Origin: Quercus robur
Lineage: Eukaryota; Streptophyta; Magnoliopsida; Fagales; Fagaceae
DNA length: 64,000 nt
NCBI RefSeq assembly: GCF_932294415.1
Contig: NC_065535.1
Span: forward strand, 11,378,282-11,442,281
Reading direction: 5' to 3'
Positions within the stretch are counted from its first letter, which is position 1. Every line of letters begins with the position of its first letter. The position numbers and the translations under genes are program-made. The notes under the pieces were generated by a model that worked only from the letters and a program-made list of their open reading frames with translations, did no database searches and was not told where the DNA came from. Positions 22,101 to 34,521 of this stretch are shown here, piece by piece.

Positions 22101-24630
22101 ACTGCTATGACTGGTGCAGCAAGGGAAGAAATGGGCATGTTCCTTACAGAGACTCTAAGCTGACACGAATTCTGCAGAACTCCCTGGGAGGCAATGCCAG
22201 AACAGCCATTATTTGCACCATGAGTCCTGCACGCAGTCACGTTGAGCAATCAAGAAACACCCTCTTGTTCGCGAGTTGTGCGAAGGAGGTGACTACTAAT
22301 GCACAGGTCAATGTGATGATGTCAGATAAGGCTATGGTAAAGCAATTGCAGAGAGAATTGGCTAGGCTGGAGAATGAGTTGAAGAGCTTAGTATCAGGTT
22401 CCATCACATATGATTTTGCTGCCTTACTGAAGGAGAAAGATCTTCTGATTGAAAAGGTATGAGATGAATGTCTACCACTCAGCTTCTACAAATAACCTTG
22501 CTATTTGGCAAGCAGACAAAACAAAGGTTAAACAATGACATTTTCTGTTACCTTGAGCTTTTTCACTCTGTAATTTCTTTTTCTTTTCTTTTTTTGAAAT
22601 ATTTTTTATTTCTTTGGTCATGTATACATAGTTTGGGCCCCCTTGGCTCTTTCCGAGACAACTTAGAGAAAACATAAAAAGATTGTTTGAAAAATCAGTA
22701 ACAGTTACAGTCTGCTTTAACTTTTTTTTTTTTTTTTGGGGAGTTCAGAGCAATTACTTTATTCTTGTAAGATCAAGTAAACTTGTCTACTTAGAAAAGA
22801 CATATTTTAAGGAAGATTAATTGCTATTCACCTACTAATCAAAAATTAATATTCCAAATATAATCCTAACAATTATATCAAAGAATTAAGAAGGTACATC
22901 AAATTTGATGACAAGGGACAAATACTGGACATCCATTTGCACATAAATTCTTTTTGAAACTTATCCTAACAAAAATCAGATATTATGGAACATCCATGAA
23001 AGGAAATGTGTTTGTAATATTTGGAAGAGCTAGGTTATTATGCAGGTCAAGAATTCTTCACCACTAGGAGATTAAACATAGGAATTGATATCAATCACCT
23101 TGTAATTTGTTCACTTCCTGCCCCATATCTTGGATGAGGCGAAAGACCCATTAAGAAGCTCCTTTATTCAGATGCATCTTGATTTTAAAAACTTCTTCAG
23201 TGAAATGTATATATTTTTAGCATGGTTGAAATTTTACTTGATTTAGAACTGAAAACTAGTTGAGTTTGCCAAAGTTGTTGTAGTATGGCGTTTGGTGCTT
23301 GGAATTTGAAAAGGAGGGTTGTGTTAGCTGTTTAAGTTGGAACATAGTCTATATAAAATAATATTATTTTCCTCTTACACAAATTTTGCTCACATGTTCA
23401 AGTGTGGCTCACATTGCCTTTTTATGCAGATGGATCAAGAGGTTAACGAATTGAAACAGCAACTAGATCTTGCTCAGTCTCAGGTCGAGAATAGACAGCA
23501 ATCAGATGGAGAAGATAGAATTCTAAGAATTCATGATTATTCGGTATTAGAATCATTGAATCTAGTCAATCCTCCTCATCTCAATTTAAGTCCCAGAACA
23601 AGCAATATGCCTAGAGATTTTGACGAGCCTAACACGCTTAATTCCAGCCAGAATTACCAAAAGATTCCTGAAGACAACTTCCTGCTGGATAGTACTCCTA
23701 AGTTTGTTGGCCCTAATCCATATAAGGTTTGGGAGGAGATTGCTCAAAGGGCTGACGCAGAATCTGAAGATAGCTGCAAAGAAGTGAGATGCATTGAAGT
23801 GGAGGAATCACAAATGGATGAAAAAATAGAAGCCACTCCTTCCTTACATGGTCCTAAAGAAATAGCTGGACAATTACCCTTGCAAGAGGTAATGAAAGAA
23901 GACACTGTAACATCTCCACAGAAGGGAGTAAAGGAGGCTATGAGTGAAGATGCTATAACATCCCCACAGAAGGGAACTAAGGAGGCTATGAGTGAAGACG
24001 CTATAACATCCCCACAGAAGGGACCTAAGAAGGCTATGAATGAAGATGAAATATTGTCTCCATATAAGCAATATAAGAAGGTTATGAATGAACGCGCATT
24101 ATCATCCTTAGAAAAGGAAGCTAAAGAGTTGAGTAAAAATGCCAATGTAGATTGCACTTACGATGATCTGAAGGAAAAAATTCAGAGCATGCAAAAGGCC
24201 ATCAGCTGTCTTATCAGTTTCTGTCCTTCAGAGCTATCTCCAAGTTCATCTGAAGCATTTATGACTAAATCTGGAAGCTTGAAATTAACTAGAAGCAGAA
24301 GTTGCAAGCCAAGTCTCTCACCCATGCCATCTTATAACTTCGAGAAGGCAGAACGGAATGAGAACTCACTACCTGTTTTGCTTCCAAAGGTCTTCCATGA
24401 AAGACCAGAAGACGATCAACAAAAGATTGCTGCATCAAAGTTTAGTTCCAATGTTGGAAAATTGTCTAGAAAAAGTTCCCAAAGTTCTTTTAAGAGTGAT
24501 TGGACTGAATCTCAATACAGTGACAAGTCTGATTCAGAGGATACTAGAAGCATTCTCAGTTTTGCTACAGAAACGAGTGAAGCAGCCAGACGTCAGTCCA
24601 AGAAACAATATGATGAAATGGTGAGAAAGC

Positions 24631-24673
<43 letters not shown>

Positions 24674-26120
24674 TTTTGGTTCTCATGCAAGTCATCTCTT
24701 GTAGGTTGACAATTATTATTATATTGTTGGGTAAAACTTAGGCACAATACTATACTTAAAAAATTTGTCTTATATCATTTATTTGGAGTACCTCATATCA
24801 TCCTTTAGACGTCACTTGAACCTCATCATTTTAGTCAACAACTAGTAAACATATAATAAAGAAATTATCGGTTATGATATCCATTTCAGCATTTACTATT
24901 GTGCTCAAGTTTTAATAATTCCTGTATGTTATTTACAAGACTGCAGGGAGATTGATTTTTACATTTTGGCAATAACACAAGTAATCTCATTTATATCCTG
25001 GTGCTATGATACATAAAACAATTATGGATGCATGTTTTTATGAAAAAATTTTTGTATAAGGCCAATAGTGCTGTCATCATGTTGCCCTATAACAATGACT
25101 CTAGTAAGCGGTCTGTCTAGTTTTCTTTTGCTTCCTTTGGGGGTTTGTAGTTTTGTAAATCGATTTCTTATTATGTGCTCCCGCTCTATGGGGCCTTTCT
25201 TTTTGCTCAAAATGAAGCTGTCCAGTGCCTTGTGGGGATTTCTCTTAGTGCTCTCATAGGCTTGATTACTCCTACTCTTAGATATGACCGTTCACCATTT
25301 CTTTTTGGAGCGTTCATTTTAGAAGTAATGCCTTATGGGTTTTTACACCTAGACTTTGTTGTTGGAGGAAATTATATTGAGAACAAACCAGCTTGATTTG
25401 TTTATAGATACAAACACTAGAACAACTGTATGGTGTTGGTTTCAGAGATCAGTTATACAAACTAGATAATGGATATTTCTTTTGGAAATTTTAGGCAGTT
25501 TGACTTCCTTCATAATCTTTATCATGTGCCCTGTAGCCAAGTGGTACTGCTTGGTTCTTCCCAGAGAGAGAATTTAGTTTGAATCTCCCTCCCTCGCCTG
25601 TCCTTTTTTTTAGAAAGACTAAATTTTTTTTTTTTTTTTGGGGTCAAAATGTGTCCTTTATTATGTCATTTTTATTTGTGATAGGTACAAAGGGCCAGAG
25701 CCATGACCTATGAATCCAGAGACAATGTAAAAGATGCTGGCCTGGATGCTTTGCAGCCTGGCTTTGATTGGTCCATCGAGTTTGAGAGGAAGCGGAGAGT
25801 CATAATTGAACTTTGGGATGCATGCAATGTACCACTGATCCACAGAACCTATTTCTTCCTTCTCTTTAAAGGTGAACCTTCAGACTCTGTGTACATGGAA
25901 GTAGAGTACAGAAGGTTGTCCTTTCTCAAGGACACATTTTCACATGGAACTAGCAGAACTAAAGAGAGTGATCCAGCTTTAAGGTATAGAATTTCTCTTC
26001 TTTCTGGGGATCCATATTAGACACAATCACACAAGCACAAACATACATATGCACCCCCAAATGTAGATTATTAAGAAAGTATTATAAAATTTAAAATTTT
26101 GATACCACGAGCTCAAAATT

Positions 26121-26170
<50 letters not shown>

Positions 26171-26846
26171 GGTGATGAAAATAGAGACCCTTGTGATTCT
26201 TTTGAAGAAATGTTTCTAAAAATGTATAAAAGCAATGTAAACTTGTATTGTTTTGCAATTGATCATATTCGTATGAAATCTCTCTTATAGTATTCTTAGC
26301 ATGATATTAATAAGGAAACTCATTACATTTACTGAGTCATGCAAGAAACTTATACTTGCATATTCATCCATAGGTATTGGATATGTCTCATTTGTTAGAA
26401 AGTATGAGGTGTAGATACTGATGCATATATAAACCTGCACAAGTAATCCTAAAACGATTTCCTTTTTAGTTCCAACAAGCAATCTCTAATATCATTGTTT
26501 TTGGTGGGGGGACAGTGCAAAGGCTCTCAAACAAGAGAGGGTAATGTTGTGCAGGAAAATGCAGAAGAAGTTCTCAAAAAAGGAACGAGTACTCCTTTAC
26601 CAGAAGTGGGGTATTAAGTTGAACACAAAGCAAAGGTGCCTACAATTGACATACCTCTTATGGAAGGACACAAAAGACATGAACCTTATAAAGGAGAGTG
26701 CTTCCCTTATTGCAAATTTGATGGGGTTTGTGGAACCAGGACAAGCCCCCAAGGAGATATTTGGACTCAGTGTCATACCTCAACCAGTAAACCAGAGAGC
26801 GTTTAAGTGGAAACACAGTTTGTCTAGTTTGTCTTCTGTATCATAA
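19101..26846 (+). CDS. KIN-7 (NACK-related) kinesin with C-terminal DUF3490 domain, 12 exons
   Basis: Microtubule motor. Exons that keep frame with GT-AG ends: 19101-19320, 19803-19892, 19973-20073, 20165-20278, 20378-20459, 20567-20634, 20722-20787, 20899-21023, 22120-22456, 23430-24620, 25685-25983, 26516-26846. Together they give 1007 aa. The motor is N-terminal: P-loop GQTSSGKT (residues 110-117), switch I NETSSRSH (213-220), switch II DLAGSER (251-257) and the [11 protein letters not shown] microtubule-binding segment. Coiled coil follows the neck (about 360-430). A disordered middle contains five 16-residue repeats (554-633). The last about 170 residues match DUF3490/NACK_C, typical of plant KIN-7 proteins. 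NACK members act in cytokinesis through a MAPKKK; this branch is less defined, so I give no symbol. No damage is seen. Confidence 0.93.
23886..24125 (+). repeat. Five tandem 48-bp coding repeats in the kinesin tail
   Basis: Units start at 23886, 23934, 23982, 24030 and 24078. Units 2 and 3 encode [16 protein letters not shown] and [16 protein letters not shown] and are almost identical in DNA. Unit 1 ([16 protein letters not shown]) and unit 4 ([16 protein letters not shown]) are more diverged, and unit 5 has lost the SP. Each of the first four contains S-P-x-K, the full CDK consensus. Confidence 0.92.
24633..24669. repeat. (CT)n microsatellite at the start of kinesin intron 10
   Basis: About 17 CT units, beginning about 12 bp after the 5' splice site at 24621. 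Confidence 0.95.
25528..25602 (+). mobile_element. Probable SINE fragment in kinesin intron 10
   Basis: TGTAGCCAAGTGGT is a good pol III A box. GTTTGAATCTCCCTC, about 45 bp later, is a good B box. A T-rich run and an AAA stretch follow. This is the head of a tRNA-derived SINE. The body appears short and I did not find a clear target duplication. Confidence 0.5.
26128..26169. repeat. 42-base A tract in kinesin intron 11
   Basis: Uninterrupted A run on the coding strand, a likely retroposon tail or slippage tract. Confidence 0.9.
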
Positions 26847-28201
26847 GTTTGTTGGAATTAGGGAGGTACATTTGTTGATATTTGGTCCCGCTTTGCTGTT
26901 CACTGGTTCAAATGAGCTTATAGGGTGTTCAGTTTTATCTCCAATTCTAAAAGTAATGTTTCTTCTATTTCGAAAGAATACTAATTGAAAGGCTCGTAAG
27001 GGAGTCTGATTGCATTTAAACGTTATTCTTTGTTTCGTTTATGAATGCATATCTTTTCAAAATTCTTGGCTGCATTTGCTTTTAACGAACTTACTTGTTT
27101 TTGCAGTTAACTGGTAGTTCTGCCGCTATCATCATTGGTTATTATAAGCCTAAAAATAATCCATATCCGTTAGTTAAAGAATTTTGTACAACCAAACTCA
27201 TTTAACATCGTGTTGATATTGTTTCTAAGAGTGTTCATATCCCTTAGCAACACTAGCTAGGAGGCAAACCCAAAGAGCAGAGGCAGTATATGGTGTTTTA
27301 CTTTCAACCTTCAACATAGAGCATCACACTCACATTGTGGGTCCTACAAGGTGAAAAATTATACCCATATTCAGGTATATATATCATCTCTCACACAACA
27401 GGTGGACCCGATACAAGGTATACTTTCTCCTACAAAGTGAGTGTGTTTCAACTTACATGTAATGAAAAGACAATATATTTATCTTTAAAAGGCAAGTTGG
27501 CCTTTTTTGGCTTGCCAAACCACAATAACAGAAGTCCACCCATATGATTTTTCACTATCCTATCTCAATCAGCCTATTGGGCAACAATTCTGACCATCTT
27601 CACAACCCCCCCCCCCCCCCCCAATATAAGTATAATAATGTTTATATTATTGCAAAATTATTATATAAGATAATCATTTGAATATTTATCATTTTATTAC
27701 TTTTTTAGGACCTATATTTCTAATTTCTAATACCTATTTTGTTTATATTTTTTAGCTCAAAACTAAAAAGTTTGGCCTAAATAGAATAAAATTTCATACA
27801 TTTCAACCCAAAAATTAAGAGACAAAAATGAATTTTTGAGGCTCAAAACTAAAAAAAGACAACTTACAAAAAGAATCAATTTAAAACCCAACTAATCCAA
27901 AATGGACCAAATCGGACAAAAATTGACCAAACTAGACTGAAGTGGACTAAATGGCCTAATGGACAGAAGTTGTTTATAGATTTATAAGACATACAGCAAA
28001 ATTTGTGATAACTATAGTATCACTAATAAAGAATTACACATTTATTTATTATGTTGTTGATGTGAAATTAATCAATCATGTCACTTTGTGAATTTTTTAG
28101 TTAGTAAATGATATCGTTTAAATGTTTCTTTTTACTATTAATAATTAAATGAAAACATTCATAAAATGCATTATTTAAAAAAATTAATTGCTTGATTAAT
28201 A

Positions 28202-28244
<43 letters not shown>

Positions 28245-28548
28245 TAGATGACTTTATGTACTAATTGATTTGGGAAAAATAATTTAATTAACTCATTTAA
28301 TTATTTACTAATAGATTTTACAATTGAAATAAACCGCAGTGAACTGAATGGACCAACTAAACTGAAATGCTACTCTATGTGGCTCAACAAAATCATAGTA
28401 ACAACAAATGCCATACTTAAACTTTAACAACCCAACCCTACATGCGGCACAAAACCTTCAAAGATGCGAAGTTAAATAAGAACTTAACCAGCAACAAAAT
28501 TACCACCAATGTGATCACCAAAAAGAAAAATAATACTATATACACTAA
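26847..28548. other. Convergent spacer between kinesin and ARC6
   Basis: This is shared 3' space of two genes facing each other. It holds a weak inverted-repeat unit near 27320-27450, a 17-C run (27606-27622) and a 34-A run (28209-28242). No gene seen. Confidence 0.5.
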
Positions 28549-29177
28549 TTATGATTCGAGGACAGCTCCTTCAGTAATTTTCCATCCTGACCTGGAACTA
28601 GACATTTCGTATCTCGTTGTGTAGATTCTGCTGTTGAAGGCATTCTGCTCTGGATGGTCCACAACAGTTAGATGGGCTGATTCTTCAAGGGTTGCTTCCA
28701 CCACAGCACGCCACCCATCTAGTGAGACGGTGATGCTGTCAATAGTGAGGTTCAACAGATTATAGTCATAGAACCAACCGAGCTGGGCAATTTCAGATGC
28801 ACGATCTGTCCATATCTTCAACATCTCTCCGTCCAAAACCTGGCAATCCTCAATATCAGTGAAATGTTCAGAAAGATATAAACCAATATTTGGTAACTAA
28901 CTAGATATTCTAAAGATAAAATGCATCAAAAAAAGACCTTCATTGGCTGTCACAAACAATCTACTGACAAACTCCAGTTTATGCATAGCTTAAACAATTT
29001 ACTGCCTACGTTGATGCAATATAAACTCAATATACTGCACTGTAGTACAATGTTGGCATTCAAACAACAAAAATTGCCCAAAACAAAAGACAGAACAGGT
29101 CAAGAATATACTATATTGAAAAGTGGCTTAACACTGGCATAGACAAGTAAAGCTGTAACAAAGAAAAAAGTCATCTT

Positions 29178-29212
<35 letters not shown>

Positions 29213-32200
29213 CAGAAAGTAAGCAAAGGGGTTTCAGTATGCTCAAGTAAAATTCAAACTTTTGGTGCAGAATTTTGCCCAGAATTAACTTTAAGCATGT
29301 CTAACATGAACAATGAGTAATATCTTTCTGTAATCCTTTCACACACACACACACACACACACAGAGCATTATAATAAGGAAAAGAAAAGAAGAAATCCCT
29401 ATGGGCGTCCACATCTGGTGGCTAGCTCATGGAAATGATCCCTACTAATTATCAGAGACTCCGGGTGACAAACTTACCTCTGGCAGTCTTTCTATGTAAT
29501 GATCTGGTCCAAAGGCTTGAGATTTAATATTTTGCCATTTGCGAACTAGATCCTCTGCAATCCTTGCATCCATTTTGGGTAATTCCTCTCCAGCTTTTTC
29601 ATCATCTAGGCCTGAAATTCAAGGCATGATGTGATCAAAATGCCTGATTCAACATTTATATGCATCTTGTGAAGTCGAATATTCATTACATCAAGTGTTA
29701 CATATCAAATCTAAACATGCAAACCAATTGCAGTAAAGGAATTTGGAAGTTAATCTAATACACATCTCAAAAGAAAAATAATTTCTAAGGAATGTCTAAT
29801 TTGATCAGGTCTCGTAAATTGAAGGAAATGGTAGTCAAGAAGTGAAATGACATTTATTTGTAGAGATGTTGCTTTAGATCGAGTCAAATGGCCTAAAGAA
29901 TTCATGTAGCTGAGTATATGTATCATTGTGTCATACCTACACTGATGACATCAGATGCCGCTGCAGCACCAACTTCTTTACGTAAAACAGACGAACCATG
30001 CTTAGCTGGTAAATACCTCAAGCCAACCAAAGTCATTAGTCCAATGACCACACCAGCACACATGATCTTCACACTTGAATCTTTAATTTTGTCAATAATC
30101 AATTCTTCTTCATGGATTTCAACAGAGCCATTGCTTCCAGAAATCTCAGCTAAATTGGCAGAATCACCTCGATCTGATTCTCCAAGAGGCTCTTCACTTT
30201 CCACACTGGGAACAGAGTAATTCATGTCACCATCTTCTTGATGCCCTGCCCTCTGATCCCTGTGACTAAGAGGAAACACCTTCTGCAACGCCTGTATTGC
30301 ACTAGCCTTTACATGATCAAGAACTGCGGTAGCCTCAGCACCAATCCTCACTATGGCTGCTGCTGCAGCTAAGGGTGAACCACCAACTCCCTCCAGCCGT
30401 TCTAAATACCTTAGGACTTTAGGATCATCATAGTAATCCCCAAGCTTGAACCATATATTTTTAGTATCTCTAAATCTGGGAAAAACCACCTCCATCAACC
30501 ATGTCTCCAACAGTTTACAAAGCCCAGGAAGATCCTTGTCATAATCATCCTTTGAGTTCTCCAAGATAAATTCTACAACAGATGGATTTCTGAAAGGTGA
30601 ATCATCACTATCTAAGCCCAACCATGAGCGACACTCATCAAGCTCCCCTACAAGTAGTGAACAAAGGCCCCTCTCCAATGCAAAGTCTACCTCAAGGTTT
30701 CCTCTGGGAGTATCAGCAAGGACAGCATTATCAAGAGCTGTTACTTGAGTTTGCTGAAGTTTTTGGAACAGGCTATCAGCATCTTTTATCAGATGAGGTT
30801 TTTTACCAACAAAGGCTTGTGCAACAAGTGCAAGTGCCACTCCATAAACTTCAAAACATTCTGCTGGCACGGTAGGTGGTGTAGCTACATATAAATCGAC
30901 CTTTCAAGGAAAAAAAAATCAAAATAGATATTAATAAAATTGAGTTTAAAACAAAAACTTTCACGGGAAAGAATTGAAAAGATAATTGATGATAATACCT
31001 GCTCAGCTGTTGTCATACGCAAGAACGCTTCATTCAGGAAATCCTCACGTGTGAACCCTCCAGCGATAACAGCAGCTCCTCCTCCCCCAACAGCCCACAA
31101 AATGTTACGCACACCAAGGAGGCCCTCTTCCCTTCTTGAGCGGTATTCATCACCTAGGGGTAGGGCTAGAAGTTCCAGAACACAACGTGGGGTAATTTCT
31201 TCCAATGTCTCATCAATCTGTGCTTCTAAATCTGGTGAAAGACTACTAGCCCCTTCTTCCTATAAGCCCAAGATAAATATATCACTTTTCTACAAAAAAA
31301 AGATTCTTAGCAAGCTACTAAAGATTGAAATTCAGAATTCATCACACTGACACCTGATATTTTCCATTCTTCTCTCTCTCCCTTTTACTTAATTTTATTT
31401 TTTTTATAACGTGAAACCTCATTAAGGCGGCCCTTTGAGAGATACACGACCCCACCCACCAGAACCGTGTATTAGGTAATCTCCTAGTGTGTATTTCAGG
31501 CACAATTAATGCAGCATTTGTAATCTCTTTGATTGGCAACCTAAATGGCATGCTATTACACGGCCTTCTATCCAAAAAATTATATAAGCAAATCTCATTA
31601 TTATTGATCAGCATGTAATGCATTGCCAAAACCACTATAGAGGTGTCAATTATGTCCGGTTTGAAACTCAGAACCGCGTCTATAAATGAAACAAATCTAA
31701 TAAAACAATACAAAATATTCAATCAATCAATTAACATTCAAAAAAGAATGAAAAGCATTTAACTCAGAGATATAGTGAACCTGCAAGAGCTTCAAAGCCC
31801 TCCCGAGGACCTCACAACCCCGAATAAAATCCGGGGGAGACAATGCCATTGCGTCCCTCGACATGTCGACATAAGCAAGTGCCAACACCAACACAACATC
31901 TTGCTTGAACGATTTGGGCAGCCTCTCTCTAAGCAAACTCTCTCCAATTTGAATAACCAGCTCAGTCTCTCCCGCCTCTTGCAACACGCACAAAGCACCA
32001 GGAACCTAGAAAAAAAAAATGCATTAAATTTTTGTATAAGCAACCAAACAGGGCATGAGAGAATTGGCAATTGGTAAAATTACTACCTTGTCCCAGGGGA
32101 CTTGGGTGAGAATGGTGTCGAGATGATCTTCACCGAGGCCTTGATTGTAGTCTCTTCGTGAAGAAGGGTTCGTGAGGGTTTCGCAAGCGGCTTGGAGGAT

Positions 32201-32614
32201 TTGGCGGCGGCTAATCAAGGCGTCGTCGGTGAAACCGTACTGTGGAGGCTTGGAAACCCTAGCTTCGTAAGCGCGCCTAATGCCATCGCCGAGGAAATGC
32301 GTTTCGGCGCCGAGGACACGGTAGAAGTCGATGGGGATGGACACGTGGCGCTCGGGAGGAGCCAGCGGAGGAAGAAGAGTGGCGGTGGAGGAAGAATGGT
32401 CGGAGGAGGAGGAAGAGGAAGGTTCGGCGAGGAATTGGAAGTCGGCGATGAGGCGGTCGGCCCATTTGCTGGCGGAGCAGGTGGTTGAGAGGCTGAGCTT
32501 GTTGTGGGATTTTGAAGAGTAAGGCGGTGGGAGTGGTAGTGGGAGTAATAAAAGTCTTGGAGAGCTACAGAGCCCAATGCTGAGGCCCAGGGGTCTCCAG
32601 GCTAAGGCTTCCAT
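28549..32614 (-). CDS. ARC6: ARC6, chloroplast division J-like protein, 6 exons
   Basis: Inner-envelope protein that anchors and stabilises the FtsZ ring on the stromal side and binds PDV2 in the intermembrane space. Exons on the minus strand: 32087-32614, 31781-32005, 30999-31259, 29937-30900, 29478-29611, 28549-28839. All junctions are GT-AG and the product is 800 aa, close to the 801 aa I recall for Arabidopsis. An N-terminal Ser/Pro/Leu-rich transit peptide (about 1-60) is followed by a J-like domain (DFYRVLGAETHFLGDGIRRA, about 90-160) that lacks the HPD motif, as in the family. A single membrane span (CAGVVIGLMTLVGLRYL) lies at about 615-636. The C-terminal region (about 660-800) is the PDV2-binding domain (WKITEGAVLES end). 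Intact. Confidence 0.96.
29182..29211. repeat. (TG)15 microsatellite, ARC6 intron 5
   Basis: Perfect TG alternation on the + strand, within the intron between exons 5 and 6 of ARC6. Confidence 0.95.
29340..29362. repeat. (CA)n microsatellite, ARC6 intron 5
   Basis: Perfect CA alternation about 130 bp from the (TG)n in the same intron. It is the reverse complement of that tract. Confidence 0.95.
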
Positions 32615-32818
32615 TGAAATTGAAGCGCCAGACTGCCTGCTGCCTTCAAAGTTATTATTAGAGTTTCTTTTGCTTTTGTGGTTTTGCTTCTTTCTACGAG
32701 AGTAGTGACGCTCTCTCTGCAGAGTTCTCTATCCCTGTCCCTGTCACTGAACATGTGCGATCCAGTTGTAGATTTTAATTATCATTATATTTTCATATTA
32801 TACCGAAGTAATCGCAAA

Positions 32819-32891
32819 TCCGTTGTAGTCTAGTTGGTCAGGATATTCGGCTCTCACCCGAAAGACCCGGGTTCAAGTCCCGGCAACGGAA
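32819..32891 (+). tRNA. tRNA-Glu (anticodon CTC)
   Basis: 73 nt with a full cloverleaf. The acceptor stem TCCGTTG pairs with CAACGGA, and the discriminator base is A. The anticodon stem TTCGG/CCGAA holds the loop CTCTCAC, so the anticodon is CTC. The TpsiC arm is CCGGG-TTCAAGT-CCCGG. The internal A box (TAGTCTAGTTGG) and B box (GGTTCAAGTCC) are intact and CCA is not encoded, as in nuclear genes. A 21-base T run starts 4 bp after it. It lies divergently, 205 bp from the ARC6 start codon. Confidence 0.97.
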
Positions 32892-32895
32892 ATGG

Positions 32896-32916
32896 TTTTT
32901 TTTTTTTTTTTTTTTT
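32896..32916 (+). terminator. Pol III T-tract terminator
   Basis: 21 consecutive T directly downstream of the tRNA-Glu gene, far longer than the four or so that RNA polymerase III needs. Confidence 0.9.
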
Positions 32917-34521
32917 AAATCAGAATTTTAAAGACAACATGACTCACATCTGAACTGCCTCAAATGATCAAGGGTGTTTCTTATTAACTGAAGCCAAAGC
33001 TAATCCAGTGAAAGTCTTTGAAACCTCCATTAAAGGCACCCAATTCCTTGTTTTTTAAAGGTAGCTCCAGTGGTAGTTTCATCCATCCTTGAAGACTCCT
33101 TTTATATTCACTAATAAATACAGTTGTTGGTATTACAAAAGATATTTCACTGGCTAATTATGGTTATTGGTGAAAACTTTACTAAGCAACTGGTCAATAA
33201 ATTTATATTTACATATTATATTTATAAATAGAAAAATTGGAGATTTGTTTTGAAATAGAAATTTAAAGTGATTATTACTAATATTGTTGGGGAGATAATA
33301 TATAGTAATGCTAGGACTACGAAAAAACACACAATTTGTTCACATGGTAAGTTGTAAATAGTGAAATTATAGCAAAAGTTATTAGTTTTGTTGTAGTCTT
33401 AGCATTTTTGGGTAATATATATGACATCATTTAACCCAATAGCTTAAATCAATGAATTTGGGCACAACTATTTTATCTTGGGAGAAGTTTACGGAAAGCC
33501 TAAGAGTATTGGTTTAAGAAATTTTTTAAGAAATTTTTTATAAGAAACGAAAAAAAAAACAATTAACTTTTTTTTTACAAATTTTTTATTTTTATCATAA
33601 AAGTAGTATTAAAACTTTTATAAAATGACCCATTAACAAATGCCTTAAGAGCATCCGTTAACAAAACCCTATTATATTAACCAAAACCACTTATTCTTTT
33701 CATTATTATTAAATGGCATTATGATTTTTAGTTTGTACACATCATCCTTTCATTAGAGAAACTTAACGGATACTAACAGAATTGGATTGATTCGTAAATA
33801 ATTAGTAATATAACTCCTTTTGATAAAGCCATACCATTTTTTGGGTTAATAAAAAGGCTTATGATCTATCTTTCAATATTATACACACTTAATTACACAA
33901 AGTAAATTTGTATTGGACCATTTGCAACAGCTAATATTTATAAAATTTGATGAAATCCATGAGCACTATTGTTTATTCAAAGTACCATTATGACCAGAAT
34001 AGTTTAAGAAACCATTTTAAGCATCAAACACTTTAAAATTATTAGACAATTCACATCCCTCAGGTCACATTGCATTGGACCAGATGAGATGGCCAATCCC
34101 TCGTGATAGTAGTTCACAAGAGTTAATGATTCTCTCCCCCAATGACCAAATTTAAATAGCGCAGAAAGAGACCCACCCCCACCACTGTTGAACCTTTTGG
34201 GGAAGAGGGTAGGAGAGCCCAAGAGACTAAAAAGTAGAAATAGAAAAGAGAAAACACAAAAAAACATATGCACTTATAGCATCATGGCACATATAAGTCA
34301 CATATACAACTACCACTACTACTACTACTATACTAGTGGATCTCTCTGCATATGGCGTTGTTTCTGTCAATCACTCTTTCCAGTCCATCTCTGCTAGCAT
34401 TAGCTATTTCACACGCTCCCAAGTACACCCATAACCCATCTTAAGTCTCAAACACACACTCTCTTTCTCAAAAAAATAACCCAAACCCCACAAACAGTTT
34501 CATCAGCTCCTCACCACTATA
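32917..34521. other. Spacer upstream of the LRR receptor kinase
   Basis: AT-rich and non-coding. It holds a small TGCTAGG-type foldback unit (33305-33410) and an (ACT)n repeat at about 34313-34329. The final 100 bp are CT/CA-rich, as in a leader. Confidence 0.5.
33305..33410. repeat. Short foldback MITE related to 17149-17308
   Basis: TAATGCTAGGACTAC at the left and GTAGTCTTAGCATTTT at the right are inverted copies. The unit is only about 105 bp. Confidence 0.55.

Noticed and set aside
22091-22119. Use of the ATG at 22091 as an alternative kinesin start
   Set aside because: It lies at the end of intron 8. The canonical acceptor at 22118-22119 joins exons in frame (RKL-SKGRNG), giving the expected motor sequence.
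27606-27622. C17 tract as a functional G-quadruplex site
   Set aside because: A lone homopolymer between convergent genes with no spaced G-runs; more likely slippage.
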